A stretch of 64,000 bases of DNA. Source: Raphanus sativus. Its lineage: Eukaryota; Streptophyta; Magnoliopsida; Brassicales; Brassicaceae. A program made the position numbers and the translations under genes. Under the pieces are notes generated by a model. It saw only the letters and a program-made list of their open reading frames with translations, had not been told where the DNA came from and did not search any database. The stretch is taken from positions 8,432,001 through 8,496,000 of the forward strand of contig NC_079516.1 in assembly GCF_000801105.2 (NCBI RefSeq). The letters are read 5' to 3'. Positions 56,041 through 64,000 of the stretch are shown here, in pieces (within the stretch, counting starts at the first letter, position 1; the number at the start of each line of letters is the position of its first letter).

Positions 56041-57314
56041 ACTTTTTTCTGCACGAACTGAATTTCATTAGATAATCGGTTAGACCGGTTCAACACAAAG
56101 GTCCTGAGAGCTTGTTTAGCTTCATCCTCAAAATACAGAGATCCCGATGGGTAAATCTAAAAAAAAATGGGACTAGAGCTTGTTGTATAAAATACGGTGA
56201 ACTAGAAGAAACTGTTATCCATGTCATATTTAAATGTTTTCCAACACTACAAGCATGATCTCTATCGACAATACCATCCAGTCTTAACACATATCTGCTA
56301 TCAAGCGTTTATACGAACATGGATTATCTTTTTTGCAGGAATAATAACATTATTGAGCCAGAATTAGATAGAGATCATTATCTCTAGATAATCTGACATA
56401 TTTGAAAGGTTCATAACAATAAATTGTTTTGAAGATTGACAGAAATTCCTTGGAGTTAATCAAATATGCAAATAGCAAATGCAAAACATGGTTTAACGCG
56501 AACGAGATGACAAATATATTCCACAGAAACACATAATTGAAGAATCCCAAGTCATATGCTTGGAAAATATATGTATGGTGGATGGTTCATAAACCCTCAC
56601 AGCTCAGTTTACTGGTTGCAGTTGAGTTTGGAAAGGCAACATGGAGAAAACTTAACCGATGGAGATACATAACTTAAGAAGGCGAGAAATTGTTTTACAT
56701 TCTGAAATGGAAGCTCTATGATGAGCAATGGAGAACATACTTCAACATTCGATATGTCAGAACTTTGAAACAGACTGTAAGAATCTAATCTCAATGATAA
56801 AGGAATCTCATGCATGGTCAAACTCTACAACAGAGCTCGAAGCTATAAAGACATTGTTGATTTATTTTCCGGATTTCAAGATATCTCATATCCTAACACC
56901 GCAAAATGGAGTCGCAGATTCTTTAGCAAGGACTGCAAAATCATTCTATAGAGAGTGGCCCTGTTCGTTTACGTGCCGGACGACCTGCGACTGAAATCAT
57001 GTTTGTTTATGTGTCGCGTGACCTGCGATTTGCGACCTGCGATTAAACATGTGATCAGCGACTAAAATCATGTTCGTAACGTGCCGGGCGATCAGTCGCG
57101 CAACATTGAAACGAACAACAATCTTCGACTTGCGACCATATGCGACAGCAACAATAACAACATGCGATCTGCGACTGTCACAGGTTTGCATGATAGGTAA
57201 ACGAATATGGCCATTTTGTTATGTTTGTTATTCCGTTTCGGTCTGATTATCCAAACCAGCCCAATTTTGAATAATAGAATAGAAGTTTCTTGTCAAAGAA
57301 AAAAGAATAAAAAA
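56041..57314 (+). pseudogene. 5'-truncated LINE (zf-RVT and RNase H), interrupted
   Basis: Near 56180-56340 the + strand shows remains of a zf-RVT region (CIKYGELEETVIHVIFKCFP-like). At 56690-56950 there is an RNase H domain with SMIKESHAWSNSTTELEAIK and the D-S-L-A-R ending in VADSLARTAKSF. The frame is then broken by the insertion at 56961-57207. LINE sequence resumes at 57213 with a C-terminus-like stretch, stop, and A-rich tail at 57295-57314. Many stops; inactive. Confidence 0.7.
56961..57207. mobile_element. TIR element inserted in the LINE
   Basis: The left end CTGTTCGTTTAC and inverted right end TATTCGTTTACC match over TTCGTTTAC. The 5-mer TGGCC flanks both sides (56956-56960, 57208-57212) and could be either a target duplication or part of a longer inverted repeat, since TGGCC is itself compatible with TIR symmetry. 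The interior is dominated by repeats of the TGCGACCTGCGAT type. It resembles short crucifer hAT-like elements with TGTTCGTTT ends. Confidence 0.6.
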
Positions 57315-57567
57315 TGGGAACATAAGGATTTTCCAGTCACTATTCACTCGCGGATGGAACAATCATCCAGCTTTTATGGGACGTTTTTAGTGAGATCCAA
57401 CTATTAGAAGGTCAGAAGAAGTATTTATAGAGATTTTATATTTGGGGATTGAGTGCAAGTGTTTACCGGGCACAGATAAGCGTGAGTAAGGGATGTAGTA
57501 GATTGTGATTTGTGATATTTTTCATGCAACGACTTCATATCAAGAGAAATAAGAGAGACTTACATAA
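57315..57567. other. Intergenic DNA
   Basis: Nothing recognised. Confidence 0.5.
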
Positions 57568-57843
57568 GAGCATGATTATTGCATAGATCCTTAGCAAAAG
57601 TCCTTAATACACATATATGTATATATATGTATATGTATATATTATATATGCGTATATAATTGTTTGTTAAGGATTTTACGGAAACCGAAACCGAAAGTTT
57701 CTTAATTAAGGAACTTTTGGTTTCGGTTTCCGTAAAATCCTTAGCAAACAATTATATACGCATATATAATATATACATATACATATATATACATATATGT
57801 GTATTAAGGACTTTTGCTAAGGATCTATGCAATAATCATGCTC
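57568..57843. mobile_element. 276-bp palindromic MITE (PIF/Harbinger-like)
   Basis: The two 138-bp halves are inverted copies of each other with only three mismatches (near 57666, 57694 and 57703 against their partners). The whole element is one hairpin with virtually no loop. Ends are GAGCATGATTATTGCATAGA. The target duplication is TAA (57565-57567, 57844-57846), as for PIF/Harbinger elements. It holds no gene; the two near-identical short frames on opposite strands are a by-product of the palindrome. If transcribed it would form a long double-stranded RNA. Confidence 0.85.
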
Positions 57844-58582
57844 TAAAAGAATATATTCTGAGTTATCTTTACGCTAAAAACACACAATATTATTTTGACA
57901 CACTTTACCTTGACAGCTGTTTTATTTAGGACGAAAATGATCTTTTTTTGTGTAAGGAGAAGAATGTTTGTTTTTAAAAAGTAACCGTGAGAAAAGCTTA
58001 GTTCGTTTGTGGTTACAATTAATTATATTGTAAAATAAAAGAGTAGGTTTATGGGTTTACGTGAGTGGTTTGTGGTCGTTGGATCAATTTGAAGACAGAA
58101 GATCTAACAGGTAGAAAAACATGTTTTGTCATGTGTAGTTAATGGGTTTCGAAAATTGAGAAAGTAGGCGAAGAATTTTAAGTTTTTTTTTTGAAATTTG
58201 TGGATGATGGTATATAACTAGAAAATTTCTGTTTCTGATAATTTTATGTTTTAAATATTTGTTGATGTGAATAACTTGTTTCTTTTCAACTTCTGTTTTT
58301 ACTTTCCACAATACATTCATCCATGAAATATCCATATATATATATATATTCAGGAGACACCATCCACGACACTCTAGCCACAATGAACTCATACACAAGA
58401 AATATATCTATATACCCCATCCACAAATCACCATCCATGAATCTTATAGATGATAGGAAAGTTTTCAGATATCTTTGAATCAGCACACATTCACTCATGC
58501 ATGGTTCATAAGATCACAAAGTCCAAGACATTATGCTTGAGATTCCACTTGATTGTACAAAAACTTCAAACTCAAACAACCA
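57844..58582. other. Intergenic DNA
   Basis: No gene features. 58270-58520 is rich in CATCCA words and precedes the tandem repeats. Confidence 0.45.
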
Positions 58583-58830
58583 ATTGCATAGCTTCTTTAT
58601 AAGAATGTTATGTCCATAAGTATCTTGTCCATAACTATCTCGTCCACAAGAAATCAATATACAAGTATCTTATCCATGACTATCTCGTCCACAAGAAACA
58701 CAAAAAGCTAATTGCATAGCTTCTTTACAAAAGTGTTATGTCTACAAGTATCTTGTCCATAACTATCTCGTCCACAAGAAATTAATACACAACAATTGTG
58801 TCCATAATTATCTCATCCACAAGTAAGACA
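58583..58830. repeat. 128-bp tandem repeat, about two units
   Basis: ATTGCATAGCTTCTTTA recurs at 58583 and 58711. Inside each unit the sub-repeat CTTGTCCATAACTATCTCGT plus CCACAAGAAA occurs about twice, five copies in all including partial ones. The array has a CATCCAC / GTCCAC rhythm on the + strand. No protein frame is maintained through it. Confidence 0.7.
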
Positions 58831-60258
58831 CTGTGGTCTTTTCTGTTCTCTGCAAAATTTTAAACAAAAAGCAAGAGAGTTGAGGTTTGGATAGAGAAGA
58901 TAAACTAGACTTAGGTAGTTGCTTTGATATCAGAATCTAACCTTCAATATCAGTGGTTGTTTGTGAAACTAAGCAGAAGAAAAGAACAGGTGGCGGAATA
59001 AACACACAAAAATTGTTTGGAACAAGAAATAGAGAAAGGAAGACAGGGATTGAGGAGCAATTCCTCTAATCTTCCTTGTCGAAGTGTCTAGATCGAGAAG
59101 ATATCAAAACGGAGAAAGGGATTAGGTTTTGTCTCGTTCATGAGATTTGCACGATTTAGAGATTTAGAAAAAGGTTTTAGCACATTCTATTTTTTTTTCC
59201 AATTTCTGGATCAAAAGAAAGAAACCAAAAAAAGAAACAGAGAAAGGGATTAGGGTTCTTCGAGAATGGGAGAGACATTTTAAAATTTGGAAATTATAAT
59301 CTATTGTCATAAAAGAATGTACAGAAAAGGAGTTGGTCTCGTTGGTTTCAAGAAAAGAAAATTAATTTAAAAAAAGAGAAATATATTATTTACTGGTTCA
59401 ATTTCTAATTGGTTTTCTAGTTAGAGAATGTAGTCAAACTCACTTATATACTAGTTAAAAGGTTTATTGGTCAATTTAGCATGAGAAAGCGTCTTCAATA
59501 TCCAATATGTCTGTTAATGTAATTGGAAACTTGAATTGTGTCTTTGAGAGTAAAATTCTCGAGAAATAATCATGTAAACAATTATGTACAAAATACTAAC
59601 TATGTTTCATAATAAAAGTTACGAAAAAGTTTTTTTCATAAAAATAGTTTTTGTATTTTTATAAATTTTATATTATTTAATGATAATAAATTGTAAATTT
59701 CTTGAAATAATTAATTTTATTGTATTGCTATTATTTTAACTTTATTAAAAATTAATAACTACAGAAATGATGCATTTATGATACAAATTAATGTATCTTT
59801 AATATATTTGAACAAATAAAAATTATTTTTTTGAAAAAAAATTAATTAATTTTTGGAACCTAAAAAGCCAACATAGAAAAAATAATCAGGTTTCTAAGTT
59901 AACAAGACTAAATTGTTTATAGATTGGTTTATAAATTAGCTCAATAATTTTTAATAATTTATGTGTTTTTGTTAGAGAACTGAAAATGTGTTCTTCAGAA
60001 AGAAAAAGAAAAGAAGAGAAAAGATGAAACAGAGATAAAAAATTGTGATCGAAACTATAATTTTGAATTATCTAAGTTTCAAAAAAAGCTATAGTTTTGA
60101 ATTTTACAAATCGTTTTTAAATTATAAGTAATCAAATGAATTATCCAATCCAACGGGACGTTATGCACGAACTAACGGAATGGTTAACACCGTCTGTATG
60201 TCATTGCAGTCTACCACTCTCCAGAATCGTTCACGCTATTTTAAGCATTTAAAAGTCT
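58831..60258. other. Intergenic DNA upstream of SLU7
   Basis: 58860-59290 is slightly GC-richer. It includes TGATATCAGAATCTAAC, which on the - strand resembles a Met-tRNA primer-binding site, so a decayed LTR element is possible. 59595-59860 has Stowaway-like words. 60150-60240 may be distal SLU7 promoter. Confidence 0.4.
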
Positions 60259-60788
60259 GACTGGTATAACTGCAGCGGTTGCGGTTACGGTTGCGGAAGT
60301 TTACGGGTGCAAATGACTACGGTTTTAAGTATTTTTCAGAGTTTTGTGCGACTGGTACAACGGTTAGAAATTGTTGTGTTTACGGGACTTTTATGACTGG
60401 TAAATTACCAAACACAAAAACTGTTAAATAATAAATTAATAATATTTACAATTTTATATAATTATAAAATTATTTAAAAATCATAATATTATATTAAATA
60501 TAAAAATTAAATTTATGAAATCATATTATTAAATTTTTAAAAATTATAGAAAATATTTTGGTTTTATTTTTTATAATATAAATTAAAATATAATATGTAT
60601 ACATTTTACAATTTATTTATTTATTTTTTAAAGAAAAAAAAATTATCTTCCCGCAACCGTAAACGCTAGCTGGAAGCAGTTTTTGATTTTAAGAGATTCG
60701 AAGCGCTTTGAAACGATTGTTTCGAAACACCAACAACTATTACATACCGCAAAAGCTGCGTTTGCGGGTGGTAGCGGGGAAACCAGTC
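60259..60788. mobile_element. TIR element candidate in the SLU7 upstream region
   Basis: GACTGGTATAAC at the left and inverted GACTGGTTTCCCCGC at the right share GACTGGT. Subterminal sequence is rich in GCGGTTGCGGTTACGG words near both ends, while the centre is about 85 percent AT. This is the composition of a common crucifer hAT-like family. No target duplication was confirmed. The flanks (60170-60205 and 60800-60840) are similar to each other around GTTAAC..CTGTCTGTAT, so a local duplication is also involved. Confidence 0.5.
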
Positions 60789-61054
60789 ATGCCTAATAAA
60801 ATCCGAACAAACGGAACTGTTAACGCTGTCTGTATTCACCGTTACTTTTTTTTTCCCTTTCAGAAACTACAAGAAGTATCTGGAAACATGTACATCTCAT
60901 TCTCAGCCAAATAAAAACCAAACAAAATAATCGGCTTCATCACCATCATCATCATTCGCCATTTTGAAGTTCAAGCAATTAAGCAGTCTCTTGATCAGTT
61001 TCGTGTGTTTCCTTGGGAGCTAGTAGACTTACATATACGGTTAGAAAACGCAAC

Positions 61055-63602
61055 ATGGCTACTGCATCAGGTTTGTATCACTTTCTCATCTCTTTAGGAA
61101 CTTAAAAAAGCTGGGGACAATGTGTTCATGGCTAGGTTTAGACAAAAGAGGTTGAGCAAGAAACTGTTTTTTTTTCTGTTTTTTCTTGTTAGTGTTGTTT
61201 TCAATCTGATGTCTCTTCTTGGTATTCTTTCATGGCACCTGAGTGTATTTTTTATAGACAGAAATGATTTTGGTACATATTTGAATCAGTAGATATTTGA
61301 GTAAAAAAGAAATGGATGTCTGTTGCAGTTGGGTTTAAGTCAAGAGAAGAGCACCGTAAGAAGCAAGAATTGGAGGAAGCGCGTAAAGCAGGGCTTGCTC
61401 CAGCAGAGATCGATGAGGAAGGAAAAGAGATTAATCCTCACATTCCTCAATACATGTCTTCTGCTCCTTGGTACCTCAATGCAGACAAGCCTGTAAAAGT
61501 CTTATGTTCCCTAATAACTGTCCTCTCACACCATTTTCTTGATTGGCTGTTGACTTGAATGCTAACAATTTTCTTGTTTTGGTTCCCTTAGAGCTTGAAA
61601 CATCAAAGGAAATGGAAAGTTGATCCTAACTATACAAAGTCGTGGTACGATAGAGGAGCCAAAACGTTCAAGGCAGATAAGTATAGGAAAGGAGCTTGTG
61701 AGAAGTAAGTAAGCCTACAAGAAAACTCTTTTTCTTTTCTCTGTTTTGAGTTTTATCACTGATCGGTTAAGTGTTTCAGCTGTGGGGCTATGACGCATAA
61801 GACAAAGTTGTGCACGGAGAGGCCAAGAAAGATGGGAGCGAAGTGGACTAACAAGAACATAGCTCCTGATGAAAAGATCGAGACGTTCGACCTTGATTAC
61901 GATGGGAAAAGGGATAGATGGAACGGTTACGATACTGCCAAATATTCGGTAGTGATCAAGAGGTATGAGGCTAGAGATGAAGCGAGAAGGAACTTTTTAA
62001 AAGAGCAGCAGTTGAAGAAGCTGGACAAGAAACGTAACAAAAAGAGTGATGAAGAAGAGTCTAGTGACGAAGAGGAAGCCCTGAAACTTGATGAAGCCAA
62101 AGCTGATGAGAGCAAGCAAATGGATTTTGCTAAGGTAGAGAAACGTGTTCGTACTACTGGTGGAGGCAGTACAGGAACTGTTAGGTTGGTGTTAACATAT
62201 GTTCAATGTCTTGATTCTTGGCAACGTTTGATTGATATGTTCTTTAACCTCAGGAACTTGCGTATACGTGAAGACACTGCAAAGTATCTTTTGAATCTTG
62301 ATGTCAACTCTGCTTATTATGATCCCAAGACGAGGTCTATGCGTGAAGATCCTCTTCCAAATGCTGATCCGAACGAGAAGTTCTATGCGGTAAGTTCTTG
62401 TAGAATCTATAACTTTGAAGTAACTCACATTAATAGAATCTGAAAATGCTTCAGGGAGACAATCAATACAGAATGAGTGGAGAAGCTCTAGAGTTCAAGA
62501 AGCTTAATATTCACGCGTTGCAATTATCCGAGAAAGGCCAGGAAGAGGTCAACATGCAAGCTGCTCCTTCTCAAGCAGAGCTGCTTTTCAAGAAATACAA
62601 AGAAGCGAAAGAGAAACTGAAGAAACAGATCCAAGAAACAATCACGGAGAAGTATGGAAATGCTGCTGCGTCTGTGGAAGACATCCCAAAGGAGCTTTTA
62701 TTTGGACAAAGCGAGAGAGAAATCGAATATGACCGATGTGGAAGAGTTATTAAAGGAATGGTATAATATTATTAGAGTTATTTTTGTTCATACATGTTTT
62801 TGTAATCATTCTTTTTTTCTGCTTTTTTATTGTGTTTTTTCCTTTCCTTACAGGAAGTGCCGGTACCTAAGAGCAAATATGAAGAAGATGTTTACTTAAA
62901 CAACCACACAAGTGTATGGGGGTCGTGGTGGAAGGATCAACAGTGGGGTTACAGATGTTGTCAGCAAACAGTTAAGAACAGCTATTGCACTGGTGTTGCG
63001 GGGATAGATGCGGCTGAGGAAGCTGCAGGTCTAATGAGAACCAATATCGAAAGACATGCTACAGCTTCTAATGGTTTAGAACAGGATCTTATATTATTTC
63101 TCTCTTAAGATTTATTTTTCTGTGTACATAATATAGTAATTATTTATGAATGTGACTTGCAGATAGGTCCGGTCTAGTAGAGGAGAAAAGATTTGTGACT
63201 TGGGGAAGTGATACACCAGAAGATCTTGTTCTTGACCGTGAAAAACTTGATGAAGCTTTAAAGAAGGTATCAAAACTTGGTCCATTTCTAAGTCTAGTTA
63301 GCAATATTCATGTTGCTAATGTCATTGGTTTGCACACAGGAGGATGAGAGGAAGAGAGAGGAGAAAGATGAAAGGAAACGTAAATACAATGTCCAATGGA
63401 ATGATCAGGTATGAATATATGTCGCAGTCAGATGATAATAAAGATGTATATATATATATATATATATCTCTTGATTGAGTTTTTTTTTCTTTTTTGATGA
63501 AACGTGTGTGTTTATAAATTCCAGGTTACACCTGAGGAGATGGAAGCTTACCGAATGAAAAGAATGCATGAGGATGATCCCATGAAGAATCTTTTGCACT
63601 AG
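61055..63602 (+). CDS. SLU7: SLU7/SMP pre-mRNA splicing factor (second step)
   Basis: Ten coding exons: 61055-61070, 61329-61492, 61592-61704, 61780-62184, 62254-62389, 62455-62760, 62854-63073, 63163-63266, 63340-63408, 63525-63602. All introns are GT-AG, phases agree, and the total of 1611 nt gives 536 residues, the length expected for plant SLU7 (535 in Arabidopsis SMP1, from memory). It begins [25 protein letters not shown] zinc knuckle (C96, C99, H104, C109; [14 protein letters not shown]) contributes to splice-site choice and nuclear retention. An acidic/basic stretch lies near residue 180, and the highly conserved [20 protein letters not shown] follows. SLU7 joins the spliceosome for exon ligation and 3' splice-site selection. 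A (TA)n tract at about 63447-63468 lies in the last intron. No lesions. Confidence 0.95.
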
Positions 63603-64000
63603 AGTGGCTTTGTTAACACAATCTTGTTTCTTACTTTTGTGTTTGCAATATTAGTTAGATACCTATTGGTGCATTTATGTTATCGATTGTATTGCACTTA
63701 TTAACTCGGAACAAAAGATAATGAGTGCGAGAAAAACTCTCTGACTGTTGTAATGTTTCACAGATCAACTTGTCTGAAGGAACCATTTCCTCAATATGGA
63801 CGCGCTGCCGATTGTAGTTTGGGCTGGCTTGCTCTAATTAAGATTGTAATTATTATATCTATACATCGACTTTGATTTACAATGTTATCTTTTAATGCAC
63901 CAAAGGAATTTCTGATCATCATGTTGATTGATTTTAAGGTTTACTAAGCAAGGATCCATGTCCATATGTCACGACAATCCAAATTATAATGACCTATTAA
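63603..64000. other. 3' flank of SLU7
   Basis: The first roughly 150 bp are the likely SLU7 3' UTR. The remainder is intergenic with no recognised feature up to the window edge. Confidence 0.5.

Noticed and set aside
57560..57929. Two almost identical small proteins on opposite strands
   Set aside because: Both are produced by the palindromic MITE; a perfect hairpin reads the same on both strands.
1..64000. tRNA, rRNA, CRISPR array, bacterial operon or organelle DNA insertion
   Set aside because: The only tRNA-like boxes are in the SINE and SINE candidate; no regular spacer-repeat arrays or organelle-like gene sequence were recognised by eye.

Overview
This is a plant nuclear window, AT-rich and packed with transposons. 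It is almost certainly from a Brassicaceae genome of the Brassica/Raphanus type. The proteins are very close to Arabidopsis ERF1, MYB15 and SLU7, the introns are plant GT-AG introns, and the repeats are typical of crucifers: Helitrons ending in a GC hairpin plus CTAG, hAT, MULE, Stowaway and TRIM elements, L1-type LINEs and a tRNA-derived SINE. There are no bacterial features, CRISPR arrays, rRNA genes or recognisable tRNA genes.

Only three genes look intact, all on the + strand: an ERF1 ethylene-response factor (18445-19077, single exon), a subgroup-2 R2R3-MYB of the MYB15 type (54004-55164, three exons) and the step-II splicing factor SLU7/SMP (61055-63602, ten coding exons). In Arabidopsis ERF1 and MYB15 are neighbouring loci (At3g23240, At3g23250). 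Here the order is kept but about 35 kb of nested transposons separates them.

Layout. 1-18 kb: a Helitron with a tandemly duplicated 5' end, a CACTA-like end next to what looks like a captured multi-exon gene fragment, a hAT element split by a Helitron, a SINE and several MITEs. 18-22 kb: ERF1, then a probable Pack-MULE with a perfect 9-bp target duplication. 22-28 kb: a nearly full-length but broken LINE on the - strand, framed by an 18-bp target duplication. 29-37 kb: a telomere-motif fold-back element split by a truncated LINE, and two - strand Helitrons, one with internal tandem repeats and a nested younger Helitron. 37-43 kb: a TRIM inside a non-coding retroposon-like block, a 201-bp Helitron, a SINE candidate and LINE remnants. 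43.5-46.2 kb: a complete LTR element carrying only a gag gene (TR-GAG type). 47-54 kb: a small hAT, Stowaway MITEs and many tiny insertions. 54-64 kb: MYB15, a LINE remnant, a 276-bp near-perfect palindromic MITE, 128-bp tandem repeats and SLU7.

The most unusual signal is a recurrent class of very small insertions, 12-20 nt each. Each consists of a few bases plus an A-run (or T-run) and is bracketed by 10-21-bp direct repeats. At least fourteen are seen. Two end in the same bases as the LINE 3' ends present in this window, and one has an empty-site control inside a duplicated Helitron. I read them as tail-only retroposition products, with filler DNA at repaired breaks as the alternative. Exact borders of unlabelled repeats, and family names recalled from memory, remain to be checked by search.
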